64,000 nucleotides of DNA from NCBI RefSeq assembly GCF_001659605.2, contig NC_035164.2, positions 9,634,994-9,698,993 on the forward strand. Reading direction: 5' to 3'. Shown here piece by piece: positions 21,495 through 34,423 of the stretch. Numbering within the stretch: the first letter of the stretch is position 1; each line of letters starts with the position of its first letter. The notes beneath the pieces are model-generated. The model was not told where the DNA came from, made no database searches, and saw nothing but the letters and a program-made list of their open reading frames with translations. The translations under genes and the position numbers were made by a program. The stretch is from Manihot esculenta. Lineage: Eukaryota > Streptophyta > Magnoliopsida > Malpighiales > Euphorbiaceae.

Positions 21495-22620
21495 TATAGC
21501 TGATGGGACATCCTTCTCTACCAATTTTGAAAAGTTATGCCTCTAGTTTCATGATGTACCTTCATTAGAATTTGAGTTCTGTCATTTTTAAAACACCATC
21601 GCATTTCGCTCAGTCCTAAAATCAATAAACAAGTTGAATATGCTTTTGAATTGGTTCATTCAAATATTTAGGGACCCTATCTTGTTGGGCCTATAACTGT
21701 ATTAAGGTATGTTGTTACTCTTGTAGATGATTTCTCAGATGACTTGGATCTACTCTATGAATAATTGCTTTAAGGTGTTTTCTCACTTTTATGCTTTTTG
21801 TGCTGAAATTAAGAATTAGTTAATGTTTTTTTGTATACATTGAGAAGGGATAATGCTAAAGAATACATGTTTGAATCATTTTGGACATACATGACTCACC
21901 AGGGTATTCTTCAGCAATCCTTATGTGTTGATACACCCTCCCAAAATGGGATGGCTGAGAGAAAGAATGGCCATCTCCTTGAAACTATTCATATCTTATT
22001 GTCCCAAACGAAAGTCCTAAAGCAGTTATCGGTTGATGCTATCTCCATAACATACTGCATGCCATCTATGGTTATTAATGATGATATTCCCTACAATGTT
22101 CTTTTTCCTAACAAGCCATTATTTCCATTGGATCTATGGGTATTTAGCAGTACTTGCTATGTTCATGATGCACAATCTCATATTATCAAATTGGATCCCA
22201 AAACATTAAAGTATGCCTTTTTGGGATATTCTCGCCTTTAGAAAGGGTATCAGTTTTATTTTCCAAAAATTAATAGATACTTAGTCTTAACTAATATAGT
22301 ACTTTTAGAGAAAATATCATTCTTTTTTGCAACATCTATCTCTACAAATCAGGGGGAGGAAGATGAGTGGCTCATCTACAAGCTCACATCATATAGTGGG
22401 ATTTCCTCTGGTGCTCCGCATGTTCAGTCCGATAATATTGGTCCTCCTAGTATTCAAGCCTCTTCCCTAGTCAAACCGCCGGTGGTTCAAGTTTACTATA
22501 GAAGACAAGAAGTTTCTAATGATGTATATCGTGTGCCAACTTCTTCTTCATCATTAGATCCACCACTCGATGATCTTAATCTCCCTATTAGTCTTCGTAA
22601 AGGTAAATGACAATGTAAGT
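21495..22620 (+). pseudogene. Copia GAG-pre-integrase and integrase core
   Basis: The translation shows LMGHPSLPIL (pre-integrase), then with stops NKQVEYAFELVHSNI, LVDDFS, RRDNAKEYMFESFWTYMTHQ, GILQQ, DTPSQNGMAERKN and YAFLGYSRL. These match Copia integrases: first Asp in the VDDFS block, second in RRDNAKE, Glu in NGMAERKN. A Ser/Pro-rich linker runs to LPISLRKGK near 22608. Frame changes at about 21540 and stops at about 21690-21820 and 22240 disable it. Confidence 0.88.
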
Positions 22621-22639
22621 CCACTTATTCTATTTTCAA

Positions 22640-23444
22640 ATTTATTTCCTATAATCACTTATCTCTTTTATCTAGATGTTTAATAGCCTCCCTAGATTCT
22701 ATTTTATCTAAAATAGTTGAAGAGACATTGTCTCATCCTAGTTGGCATGACATAATGCTTGAGGAGATAAGAGATTTAGATGATAATCATACCTGGGATC
22801 TAGCCACTTTACCTCCAAGCAAGAAAACTACGGGATGCAAATGGTTTTTATAATCAAAGTAAATCCAGATAGTTCTGTGGCTCGATTCAAGGCTAGACTT
22901 ATAGCTAAAATATATGCACGGACTTATGGAGTGAATTATTCATACACTTTCTCCTCTATGGCCAAACTGACTTCTATTAGTTTATTCATATCCATCGCTG
23001 CTATATTGGCCTTTGCATCAGTTGGATATCAAGGATGTTTTTCTTCATATGATCTCCAAGAAGAATTATATATGGAGCAACCACTTGATTTTGTTGCTTA
23101 GGGGGAGAATAGAATGATCTATTGTATGAAGATGTCTCTATATGGTTTGAAGAAAAGTCCATATGCTCGGTTTGGCAAATTCAATGAAGTAGTTCAAGAG
23201 TTTTGATTGAATAAGAGCAAATGTGCTTACTCAGTCTTCTACAAATGATCATAAATTGGCATTATTCTTCTTATGGTATATGTTAATGATATTGTCATTA
23301 CAAGGAGTGATCATGGAGAGATATCTTCTCTCAAGTCATTTTTGCATAGCAGGTTTCATAAAAAAGACTTGGGCCAATTGAAAAACTTCTTGGGAGCACA
23401 AGTTTTAAGAAGTAAGAATGGAATTTTTTCTATCTCAAAGAAAG
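22640..23444 (+). pseudogene. Copia reverse transcriptase (RVT_2), 5' part
   Basis: Recognisable blocks: HPSWHDIMLEEIRDLDDNHT, VNPDSSVARFKARLIAK, YSYTFSSMAKLTSISLFISI, DLQEELYMEQPLDFVA, MKMSLYGLKKSP, and the palm motif YVNDIVITRSD. The usual Copia motif is YVDD, so the first catalytic Asp is replaced by Asn. It ends at FSISKKV, where the V solo LTR interrupts. Confidence 0.9.
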
Positions 23445-26400
23445 TGTAACCCATAGTCAGGAATAGTGATATGACTATGTATGAATTACGTTATTTAACT
23501 ATTGGAGCAAGCAGCATTAGGGGAGGTGCTAGGTTACCCCGAACTACTTAGGGGAGCTGTTAGGATAACTCTAAGATGCTAATAACTAAATCATAGAAAA
23601 CTCAAATAAAGAAACGGACATATGCAGAAGTAAAGTAGACAGTGTGATTAGCGAGTTGGAAACGAGTCACTTTCAAGAGGTCTTACGGTTTCCCGACGTG
23701 CTTGCTTCAGGTACTTGTTAAAATCTGACATGCTTACTTAAGTGAAAACGACTTCTAAAGGCTAAAAGCATAATTTAGTAGGTCAATCTATGAATATTGA
23801 AAGTTTGAAAACTAAATTGAAACATGTAAAGAGTTTAGTAGGTTAAAGTGTAAATATGGAAAGTTTAAAGATAAAATTCAGTTTAGTCCTTCATACTTTC
23901 CTCCTCTTCACCTAAACTCTCTATGTGTCACCTAACTAAGCATGAAAGAAATGACAAAGCAAAATGAAAAATGGGTTGTCTTCTCCACTCACCTTATTAC
24001 TGTACCTTATGCCATTAAAAAGTAAAGATTTTGCTTTTTCTTTCTTCCACCAAATTCAAGCCAAACTCTTACCAAATCAACTTCTTACTTTAATTAAAAT
24101 TCACCCTAAAACTAAGAGTTAAAAGAAGAGCCATATATCAAAGAAATTGAAGAAGAAAAGTTTAGGCTTCCATATACACCAAGCTTGAAAATCAAAGGTG
24201 AGCTTAGAAATGTGTAGGAAATAACATTTTCTCACTTCTTCATGCATGAATTTGAATTATAAAGCTTTAATTTTCAATTTATTCAATCCTTCCCTAAGAT
24301 ATAAATTTACCTAGGTGAAGAAGATAGCTAGAGAGTAGAAGTGAAAAAAAACAAAAGAGAAATTCAAGAAAGGTTTGGTATTTGTATGATTTTCTATTTT
24401 CCTTTGATTTTATCATTAATATATAAAATTAGGGATTGATTTTACTTGCTGAAAATGTTGCTTTGATTGTATAAATATGTTATATGAATGTTAAAATAAT
24501 ATTTGAAAGACTTAAAGTAAAGAAATTTAACATGAGAGCTAAAAGTGCAAACTTGGCAGAATAGGTTTTAACAGGGCAGCTTATGTTAACAACTTCATAA
24601 CTTATTGTGTAGTTATTGAAATTAGGCTTAAAATATATCAAATGAAAGCTGAGACAAAGAGCTAAAACTTTCATGATTGAGCAAATTCTAAATCTATAGG
24701 TAAGATGATGTAAATTGCAAGTGAACCTAAACTGAACACAGTAATAGAGTATTCAGAACACAGTATTGATTATACCATCACTAATTATATACACAATGAA
24801 AATGGTTAAGGCTAGTGCCAAATGAATCTTAAGAAGTATACCTAAAATTTTGTAGAAGATACTTAAGCTTGAATTTGTATGAAAATGCATGAATCTGATA
24901 TATTTTGTGATACTATAAACAAGTACCAATACTGGACTGATTAAGACCTTATTGAGCAGTTTGTAAAGAAAAAATCATAACTTAAGATAGAGTAATTAGA
25001 TTTACATGAATTATATCTTGTTGGAAAGATAAGACATAAATGTATATTTTTTATGAAGAAACTGAAGTCAAATTGTAACTTTAAGCTGCTTGAAAAGTTT
25101 ATGCAATATATGACAAAATGCAGTTTTCTCAAATTGGAATGCATAAAAATTGATATACTTGCTTAATTGGTAAGAATTACGCACGTGCTTGCTTATCGTA
25201 CTTATTTTTGCACCTGCTTGCTTGATAATAACACTTATTTGTGCATGATGATTTGAGTAAAAATTGTCATTCTTTACTTGTTAATATTACAAAATGCAAG
25301 AAGTGAATTGACTTGATGCAATATTGGAATGCTAAGTCAATAAAGTTTTGCACTATTTGCTATGAGTGTCTCATCTTGTTAACCTTGGCATATGATATAT
25401 GTACTTTGTCAATTAATTCAATAGTTTCAAATGACATGCATTTACATTGAACAATTGATACATTGTATTAATGATACTTGGCCTTGGTAAATTTAATAGG
25501 AGTCGAGGTTAGCTTAAGGGTGTGACATGCCATATAAACATACAGAGTTCACAGTACTGCTATTGATACATTATCTATATTTGATATTACATATCAGATA
25601 CCTCATAAGCATGGTCACAAAGCCCTACTATCACAGTTTTGGCCTCTGAGCCTATCGTTTGGCACCCTGTGCCTACCATTATAACTCCTTATCTACCTAG
25701 TCGACCCTACTATGTGTTCCCTACTATGTGTTTATAAGGGCTGGGAACCTAATTAAGATTGATACTTGATTTTTTGAAATTAGCAATGAATATTAACATG
25801 TCTGCATCTATTGCATACACTAAGCTATGGTGATTTGGTATAAATATAAAATGTGTAATAGAGGCAAAAGAAGATGTTTTTTTTTTCTAATTAAATGTGA
25901 AGGAAATTCTTGTCGTGCACAAAGATATATATGGCACTCATATCTTATACCAAGAAGTTTGACAAGTATGCTTTGTATCATGTTAACTACACTTTACATG
26001 CTTGTAATTGTTTACTTAATTATCTATATATATGAATACGATTGCTTTATTTTATAATTTATTTGCAATCACCTACTGAGCATTAGCTCAGCATGTTGGT
26101 TTTTACCTCATACAGGTTGTAGATAAAGTAGGCATAGTGGAGGTCGTCAGAGATCTACATCAGACTTCAAGATCATTATCATAGCTGTTTGTTTGAGTCT
26201 CCGCGTCATAGTACAATTATATTTTGACATGTACATATTAAATAGAGTGGGTTATAAAGGTTATGTAAATCAAATAGTGTAATTATGTATGGATAAAGAA
26301 AAGAGCTAAGCGTTTGCATGTGATGATATCCATGGAAAAATTAGGGGTGATGTTATGAAATGTATGCTAAATTAAAGTATAGTAAGATATCAAATGACAG

Positions 26401-26653
26401 TTGATAGTATAATCATAAGTGTGATTTTCATATGTACTACAGGTTGAAATGCTGATAAAACAGAGGAAACTCTGCCAAAATTTTAGTTTAAAATCTCACA
26501 TTTACTTTAATCACTTAATGAAATTTACTTGAACTACCTAATAACTTGATAATTATAGATAAAAGAAATTGTTTAGTTTTGATATATCTAAAAGGGTACA
26601 GTCTATGACAGTCTTTACTCTGTCTACACTTTGATAGGGTAAGAGGTGTTACA
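23445..26653. mobile_element. Solo LTR V (3.2 kb), TSD GAAAG
   Basis: 3209 bp, bounded by TGTAACCCATAG and GGTGTTACA and flanked by GAAAG (23440-23444 and 26654-26658) at the exact point where the Copia RT frame breaks and resumes. No coding region or internal LTR pair is visible. The stretch near 26072-26125 (CTGAGCATTAGCTCAGCATG, then a CAGGTTGTAG) resembles a block near the 3' end of the T LTRs (CACTGGGCTCTAGTAGCTCA, then CAGGTACAGG), suggesting plus orientation and a Gypsy origin. Confidence 0.82.
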
Positions 26654-27466
26654 GAAAGTGTATCCTTGACTTACTTGCAGAAGTTGAAAAGTTGAAAGCA
26701 AAGCCATGTACCACGCCATGGTTCCCAATGTACATCTTGCAAAAGATTATGGTGATCCTTTTGATAATTCAGAGAGATATAAGAAGCTAGTTGGAAAAGT
26801 GAACTATCTCACAGTAATGACTCGACTAGACATAATGACTCGACTAGACATTGCATTTATAATAAGTGTTGTAAGTTAGTTCATGTCTGCATCAACAGCC
26901 AAACATTGGACAACTTTAGAATAACTTTATGTTATTTGAAGGAGGATCCTAGACTAGGTATACTATATAGTGATTATGGGCACTCACATATTGAGGGCTT
27001 CTCAAATGCAGATTCCAAAAGTGATAGAAGGTTCATTACAGGCTACTACATTTTTATGGAAGGAAATCCAGTATCTTATAAGAGTAAGAAACAAAATATT
27101 GTATCTAGATTTATTATGAAATTTGAAAACAAAGCTATGGCTCAATTCACCTGTGAAATTTTATAGATAAACTAACTATTTATAGAGGTTGGTTTGGATG
27201 TCTCATCTCCAACAAAACTTTGGTATAATAATCAAGCTGCTTTTCATATTGCCTCCAAACCTGTGTATCATGAGCGAACTAAGCACATCGAGGTAGACTG
27301 CCATTTTATTTGAGAAAAGCTTCAACAAATGTGATTTCTAGTGGATATGTAAAGACAAAAGAGAAACTAGGTGATTTATTCGCGAAAGCATTAAATGAAC
27401 CTTGAGTGGAGTATCTTTATAACAAGTTAGACATTATTAACATCTATGCTCCAACTTGAGAGAGAG
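26654..27466 (+). pseudogene. Copia RT end and RNase H
   Basis: Continues the split RT (YILDLLAEVEKLKAKPC type, but with a stop), then in changing frames: RYKKLVGKVNYLTVMT (RT thumb), GFSNADSKSDRRFITGYYIF (RNase H), KHIEVDCHF, and VKTKEKLGDLFAKALNEP. These are standard landmarks of the Copia C-terminus. Many stops and shifts are present. Confidence 0.85.
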
Positions 27467-27642
27467 TGTTAGAGTATATACAACTAGCTAATTGATTCCT
27501 ACTTTATAGAGATAAATAAATCATAGGACTTATATGGATTTTTATTCTTTTTCATATTTACTATCCTATAACTTATATAAATAAATGCTTTCTCAATGAA
27601 TGAAATACAAAAAAATCTCTTCAATTCTCTTGTTTTCTTACA
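27467..27642 (+). repeat. 3' LTR of the Copia element (predicted)
   Basis: A purine tract TTGAGAGAGAG is followed by TGTTAGAGTATATA, which runs to TTTTCTTACA. It contains CTTATATAAATAAATGC, a TATA-like region, as in short Copia LTRs. The 5' partner was not found, so ends are not confirmed. Confidence 0.6.
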
Positions 27643-27720
27643 ATATGGTTAAATATTTAGTTTGATTAAAGTGGCTTAGTAGGTGTATGAATATGAATGA
27701 TCGTTCTTAAAGTTTACAAC

Positions 27721-29187
27721 TGACAGTGTGGTTGTCGAAGCCTGTCAAAAATAACATTTTTAGTTATCAACAATTTTACAACTACAAATAGTGGCAAAAG
27801 GATTGAATCCACAGGGAATTGATACTTACCTATTTTCCTTAACAAGACCAAATAAATAAACTGAAAGTAAAATAAAAGAGGGGGGTTTTGAGATTAATGA
27901 ATTAAACTAATACTGAAACTAATAAAGTAAAGCAAATAATAAAATAAAGATATTCAAATATGAGAAAAGTTCTAGTTGAAGAATTGGATCCATTTCAGTT
28001 GTTGAGATTGATCATTAATACTTAGGTTCCTTTGTTTGATTCAATAAATTAGTTATGGAGATGGAAGACGCTTCTCACCACCATATCCCTTCTTAAGCAT
28101 AAACTAATTATGAAACGTCCTCTAATTAATCACTAATCAACAAGTTGCCAAGGAACGTCCTTGGGCCTTAGGCATCTAACAACTATCAATTGCATTAAGA
28201 AATAGAGAGACTTAATTCTAGCTACCCAAACGCATGGTGATATTGCTAGATTATACAATTTCCTTAGTTTTTACACCAAGAGTTACTTGTATTTGAATAA
28301 TTCAAGCAATTACAGACTTAAAATTATCTAAACTAACAAATTATTACCTTGCAATCAAGAATCAATTGGCCCTATTGATCTAAACCACAAAGCAACAATG
28401 GAATTAAGCATGAAATTGCATAAATATTGAAAAATAAAAAATAAACAATGTATGTTCAGATCTCCCAATCCATAAAACAACCAAAGTTTCACCTAATCTT
28501 CAACTAGAAAAAAGAGTTGCAGCCACTCATGGCTGAAACAAAACCAAAAATAAAAGAAAGGAAGAAGGAGAGAGGTGGCCGAATGGTCTTGGAAGGAGAG
28601 GCTTGTGTCGCCGAATGTCCAAGGGTGAAGATGGGTGTGCCGCTTGCTTATGTGATCCTTATATAGCCTTTAAGTGTTGCCCTAGCTCTTCCTTGTTGCC
28701 CAAGTTGCTGCCCTTGCAGCCCAAATGCATTGATGAGGCGGAACCTCCTTTTGAATTTTGAATTTTGAATGTGTAAGACTTAGGAGGCAAGTATGTCTTC
28801 TTGGGATTTAGCTTCCTCAACGAGCTGAATTTTGAATTTCAAATTTTGAATTTGCATCTTCTTGAGATTTGGCTTCCTCAACAAGGAAAGGGATTCTTGA
28901 AGATTTGAAATTTAAATTTCGATTTGCTCTGCTGACTGCACTTTCCGTATTTGCCACTTTCTTTATTTAGCACTTTTCTTATTTATCTTCACTTCAGTTG
29001 CAACTTGACTGGAGCAAACAAATTGTTCTCCTTTGTTCCATTTTAGGCAATTTTAAGAGTATTTTCTCCAAATTACCTCTTTACACTATTTTCTGCAAAA
29101 TAAGATCAAAACCACAAAATTAGGCAGAAAAAGTGCAAATTAACATCAATAACATCATGAAAAAATGGTCTAAATTTGGACTGATCA
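27721..29187 (-). mobile_element. Solo LTR D2 (family D)
   Basis: 1467-bp LTR in minus orientation, matching the split LTR of D1 (30212-30905 plus 38079-38949) along its length. Shared blocks include TCAGCCATGAGTGGCTG, TAGTTGAAGATTAGGTGAAAC and TTGTGGTTTTGATCTTATTT. Ends on its own strand are TGATCAG and the complement of TGACAGTGTGG. Flanking ACAAC and ACAAG differ at one base, a likely mutated TSD. No internal region follows. Confidence 0.8.
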
Positions 29188-29280
29188 ACAAGTATTGGTT
29201 ATGGAAAAATAAATGGGAAATTTAGTGTTTGCTATGATAAACTCTTATAGCTTAAATGGAATCTGTAATATGAGAGGTCT

Positions 29281-29745
29281 AATATATATTTACACCACTA
29301 AATTTCATCCAAAAAACTTCACGTTACCTTAAACTATGAAAACGTCCTGTGATATATCTGAACTACTTAAATGTGTAATTAAAATGACCTTATAATTTTA
29401 GTGCAAGGTAACACGAACTACAAATATACTAATATATATCTATAAAACTCAAATTAATGTATAATTTCATCATTAATAGTCAATAACCTAATAACAAAAA
29501 TTATGCACTATATATAAATTTTGAAATTAAAACTCACACTATGTTTTATGCACTAAAAACATATTATATTTGAATTCACATTTGTCCAAAAATGCTATAA
29601 AGTATTCATGCTCCCTATTTTTAAATTAATATTTCATGGTCATCTTAATTATAATTTTAAATAGTTCAGGTATATAATGAGACATTTTCAAAGTTTATGG
29701 TACCACAAAGTTTTTCTAATAAAGTTTAGGGATGCAAATATGTAT
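29281..29745. mobile_element. MITE-like inverted-repeat element, diverged
   Basis: The first 115 bp or so (TATTTACACCACTAAATTTC onward, with AAACTATGAAAACGTC and TATATCTGAACTACTTA) resemble the reverse complement of the last 90 bp (TATTTGCATCCCTAAACTTT, AAACTTTGAAAATGTC, TATACCTGAACTATTTA). Identity is about 65-70% by eye. There is no coding sequence and I could not fix a TSD, so the superfamily is open. Confidence 0.5.
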
Positions 29746-30211
29746 TTCGATTTGATGATCTAAGAGATCCGGTGAGGTGGCATGATGTTAACACCTGGAC
29801 TGTGGTTTGATTCAATAGGCAGGTCAATGAACTGTGACCGGTTTGATGAGAGCATAATGCCTTTGAAATTTTATTTGGGTCCCTCCATGCTAGATTTTTA
29901 AGGAAAGGTCCTGCAAAATATGGAAAAAAGGTTAGGGGTTCATCCTCCGATGCTCAAGTCAGATTTGGGACCTTTTAATGGTTTTGAGAGAAATAAAATA
30001 GAGAGGAGAAGAGAAGAAGAGAAGAGAAAGCTCCCGAGAGAGGGAGGATGGGTTCTAGGGTTTCTCCATGTGTCTTTCAGAGAGAGAGAGTCTGTCCTTT
30101 TAGTTAGTGTAGTGATATATATACCTCTGATGCCTCTGGTGCCATGTCACCATCAGACATGATAGGGATGTTTTTGTGTAAGTGTGTTAGGCTGTACATT
30201 AATAATGAGCT
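29746..30211. other. Non-coding spacer between the MITE-like element and D1
   Basis: Contains GA-rich low-complexity sequence (29990-30090) and no recognised feature. The small open frame from 29920 has biased composition and no family signature. Confidence 0.6.
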
Positions 30212-30905
30212 TGATCAAGCCAAAATTAGTCTCATTTTTCATATTATTATTTATGTTAATTTACACATTTTATACCTAATTTTGTGGTTTTGATCTTATT
30301 TTGCAGAAAATGGTGTAAAAGGGTAATTTGGTAAAAATGGCCTTAAAACTGCCCAAAAAAGAATAAAAGAGAACAAGCTTGGTTTGTCCAAGTTGGATTG
30401 CCCAAACCAAGTTGAAGCTGAAATGGGAGGAGGTTGAGAAAAGCACAAATTTGTTGTTCGACCAGATTGTTTGCTCCAGCAAACTGGCCAAACAGATCTC
30501 GTAGACATAAGCAGAGAGAGACACAACACCCAAGACAGACTGTTTGACCAAGTTGTTTGTCCACACAGACTGGGCAAACAGATCGCGCGACAACAGAACA
30601 GCAAAACAACAAGGACGCGGGAAACTTGAAATTCAAGCCTTCAAGAAGTCTTTCCCTCCCCAAATACGTGAGGACAACTCAATAAATCTTCAAGACACCT
30701 CAGCACTCTATCCCACATATCTAGGAAGCCAAATTTCAAGAAGATACAATTGCATTCCAAGAATTCAAATCCAAATAGGAAAGAAAACTCCATCTCAATA
30801 AGGAAATAAAGGGCAACCTATTCAGCTATAAAAGGACAGCAACCCAGCAAGAAAATCATATCTCATCTTCGAAAACCACACCAGCAGCTGTGCGCCACAC
30901 CAGCC
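30212..30905 (+). repeat. 5' LTR of D1, left part
   Basis: Begins TGATCAAGCC and aligns with the start of D2. It has a TATA-like CAGCTATAAAAGGACAG at about 30821. It ends at the U target duplication CAGCC (30901-30905). Confidence 0.82.
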
Positions 30906-32630
30906 TGTAATACCCAGCTAGACCCCGGTATCGGAATTCCTACGTTCCGGCGGATTTTCCGTTGGACGTCGGGATTCGAGGATGTCGGAGCTTGCCCTAA
31001 GGGTATAAGAAAGGTTTTTAAGATGTTTTTAAGTGTTTTTATCATGTTTGCATGTTTTGAGTTAAGAAAAGTGAGTTTTGAAATGAAAAGGCCAAGGGGA
31101 CAAAAGCCAGGTTCGGCCGCCGAAGGTGAAGTTCGGCCGCCGAAAGTTGCATGGTTTTGCATGCACGTTAGGCCGCCGAAGGAAGAGTCGGTTGGTCACT
31201 ACAAAAGCCCCTTTGCCCGAGACTTGAGTGTTAAACACTCTGTTTTTGGGTCAAAGGTAGGTTCAAGCTCTCCTTGGTGTGATTTCTCATGTTTTCCTCA
31301 AATCTTGCATGTTTTAACTTGATTTGAGCTTTGTTTTAGAGATTTGAGCAAAAGGAAGCAAAGTTGAGCACTTGGAGAGTTTGATTGAGTTTTTCCCCAT
31401 CTCCAAGCTTGGATCATCAATCCTCTAGTTCTTCAAGAGGTAAGCATGGATCCTCACCTCCCCTTATGTTTAAAGCAAGTTTTAGAAGTTTTGGAGAGGT
31501 TTATGGCATGTTTTGGGGTATAAGCATGAGTTTGAGCATATGTTGCTCATATGCGTTTTGTTGTTGTTTTTGGGGCTTGAACTAGTTTTTAGGCCTCTAT
31601 ATACATGAGTTATGTTATATGTTAGTTGAGAAGTGTTGGTATGCATGTTCTGGGTGTTTGATAGGAGTTTGGAGGCTGAGAGCATGAGTTGTGCTCGGAT
31701 TCTGCCTTTCTGGAGAATCCAGGTTCGGCCGCCGAAGCAAGGTTCGGCCGCCGAACCCCTTGTGGAGGCAGTTTCGGCTGCCAAACCTTGCCCCCGAAAG
31801 CTAGGCTTTTGGGTGAGAAAGAGACTTTCGGCCGCCGAAAGAGGGAGTTCGGCCGCCGAAAGTGCATGAGTTTCGTCTCTGGACGAGGCTTTCGGCCGCC
31901 GAAGGTGCCGCCGAACATGCATGAGTTTCGTCTCTGGAGGGAGGTTTCCGCCGCCGAACCAGCCGCCGAAAGTGCCCAGTCCAGCCTTCTTTTGCCCATT
32001 TTTCCATGCATGCCTATGATGTTTTAGAGGGGTTTTGGGGAGATAGTAGGAGTTATGTTTAAGTAAGTTTGGTCCTCATTTGAGTCCACCTGTGTAGGTA
32101 CGGACCCGAGAGACCAAGGAGGCCCACAGAGTTAGAGTTACAGAGACTGCTCAACAATTGATAGAGGTGAGTGGAACAGAACTTTATTTTAAAAGTTAAG
32201 AACTGTTTTAGCATGATTCATGCATCATTAATGCCATGTTTATATAGGATGCTTTGCATTAGTATTCACCAAGTTGATGCATTGCATTATTACATGTATA
32301 TGTGGATGGGACCGAGGCGATCTCAATAGCCCATAAGTCTGTCATTAGTGTATGTCCTGTGTGAGCTCCTTTGGGGGCCGGGCATTTACCTTGGATGAGT
32401 CCTGTGAGAGCCCTTATAGGGTCGGGCACCATGAGTAGTTAGTGAAAGACCTGTGTGAGCTCCTTTGGGGGCCGGGCACTGACAGAGGGAGTTTTGGGAT
32501 CATGTCCAATCCGAGATGTGAAATGTTTGTGCAGTGATGCATCATATGTTAGCATGTTTTAAATGTGATTTTTTTATAGATTCCGCTCACTGGGCTTTAG
32601 CAGCTCATCCCTCTCCCTAACCCCATTTTT
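30906..32630 (+). repeat. LTR of U, plus-orientation part
   Basis: Collinear with the first three quarters of a T LTR but clearly diverged. It has palindrome clusters (31112-31170 and 31721-31975), a TATA-like CACTACAAAAGCCCC near 31198, and donor-like sites at 31256 (AAG/GTAGGT), 31439 (GAG/GTAAGC) and 32166 (GAG/GTGAGT). A three-unit tandem block at about 32350-32480 contains GAGCTCCTTTGGGGGCCGGGCA. It ends at a run of T where the inverted segment begins. Confidence 0.9.
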
Positions 32631-33430
32631 TTCTAACTTTTCTTTTCTTGAATCTTTGAACTCTTGCTCATACACTAAGCTTAGACTATGCATGCTCTGT
32701 CTGTATGCACTCAGAGAGTGATACCTACTATGGTACCATACAGTAACTACAGAGATAGAAAAAAAAACTACCATGCACCAAGCTTAGCTACACATAAATT
32801 GATCATGTACAAAGAGATAAACATACACTAGGGCCAAGCACAATATAACTCCATACATAACTTGTTATTACATCACATCATTACTATACATTACATAAAC
32901 TCTGTACATCATTATCATCATAATCATGTCCACTCATCTATACTATTACATATGCTTTTACCCTTGCTATCTCTTTCTCTTTCTCTTCTCTGAGGCCCTG
33001 AAAAATGGGGTTAGGGAGAGGGATGAGCTGCTAAAGCCCAGTGAGCGGAATCTATAAAAAAATCACATTTAAAACATGCTAACATATGATGCATCACTGC
33101 ACAAACATTTCACATCTCGGATTGGACATGATCCCAAAACTCCCTCTGTCAGTGCCCGGCCCCCAAAGGAGCTCACACAGGTCTTTCACTAACTACTCAT
33201 GGTGCCCGACCCTATAAGGGCTCTCACAGGACTCATCCAAGGTAAATGCCCGGCCCCCAAAGGAGCTCACACAGGACATACAATAATGACAGACTTATGG
33301 GCTATTGAGATCGCCTCGGTCCCATCCACATATACAAGTAATAATGCAATGCATCAACTTGGTGAATACTAATGCAAAGCATCCTATATAAACATGGCAT
33401 TAGTGATGCATGAATCATGCTAAAACAGTT
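32631..33430 (-). repeat. LTR of U, inverted segment 1
   Basis: Reverse-oriented LTR. Positions 32631-32816 pair with 34719-34904 and 33001-33430 pair with 32201-32630, both without indels and nearly identical. The middle (32817-33000) is LTR sequence found only here. It ends at AGTT (33427-33430), shared with the gag block that follows. Confidence 0.92.
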
Positions 33431-34423
33431 TGCTAATGAGTTTGCCGGATGGGCATTCCCAGATAGTTCGAAAGAGCTAAAGATGATAGAGTTTGAGCAG
33501 CTCAAGCAGACAGAGGATATGAGTATTGATGAGTTTACTGACAGGTTTCTGGAGTTGCTGCGGTATGCAGGACAGGCCTATGATACGGAACAGAAAAAGG
33601 CTAGGAGGTATGCTATGAAACTGCATTCCAGGTATTCCTCTTTGATCCATGCAGCCGAGAGGGAGAGTTTCCACACCGTGGTGGATTTAGCACGGAGGAT
33701 GGAGGCTAGTGCCATTATACAGGGTACAGTGAAACAGCAGCCGGCACAGTCTTCAGGTTCTAAGACCCCAGGTAGGGGTAAGTCAGATCCCTCTTCACAG
33801 GGTGCAGCAACTTCCAGTGGTAAGAAGTGGAGTGGTTCCACGCAGAAGTCGAGGAAGAATAAGTTCTGGAATAAGATTAAAGCAGGTCTGGGATTAGGCA
33901 GTGGCATGAGTTCAGGCTCAGAGGTTCCAGTGTGTGGTCGGTGCGGTAAGGCGCACAGGGGAGTTTGTCGTTTGGGGATTACAGGATGTTACAGGTGCGG
34001 CCAGGAGGGACACATGGCTCGTGAGTGCCCTCAGGCATCTTTCACGGCACCATCCCATCAGACAGCTCCAGCTAGCATGCCACAGCCACCAGTTTCAGTT
34101 ATGACACAGGGCAGAGGCAGAGGGAGAGGGTCAGCCTCTTCATCTGCAGGTCCCAGAGGTGGAGGTCCGTCAGCTCCGGCGCGGATTTTCACGATGACAC
34201 AGCAGGAGGCAAACACTTCTAACACCGTGGTGTCAGGTAATCTCCTCATTGGGTGTTCTGAGGTGTATGCTTTGTTAGACCCTGGTGCTTCGCCTTCCTT
34301 TGTTGCTCCCAGAGCCATAGAGAGAGTGGGTTTGATGACGTCTGGGTTAGAGTGTCCCCTATGGGTCAGTGGCCCTAAGTGTGATCCATCGTTGGCAGAG
34401 ACAGTCTGTCGACATAGTCCAGT
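33427..34423 (+). pseudogene. U gag 3' part and protease start
   Basis: Starts mid-capsid domain at FANEFAGWAFPDSSKELKM and continues through the basic linker (KSRKNKFWNKIK), the zinc motifs CGRCGKAHRGVC and [14 protein letters not shown], and into protease with ALLDPGASPSFVAPRAIE (D-P-G form). It breaks off after CRHSPV. The protein is about 80% like the T family. It is fused directly, in frame, to an integrase piece. Confidence 0.9.

Larger units (their letters stand above)
21495..27642 (+). mobile_element. Ty1/Copia element, 5'-truncated and decayed, split by solo LTR V
   Basis: Integrase precedes reverse transcriptase, then RNase H, which is the Copia order. The coding line has many stops. 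No gag or 5' LTR is recognised upstream. The RT is split by V (23445-26653, TSD GAAAG). A short 3' LTR is predicted at 27467-27642. Confidence 0.9.

Noticed and set aside
30276..30663. Cys/Trp/Leu-rich overlapping frames on the minus strand
   Set aside because: Three overlapping frames of about 100 residues with no family signature, lying inside the D1 LTR.
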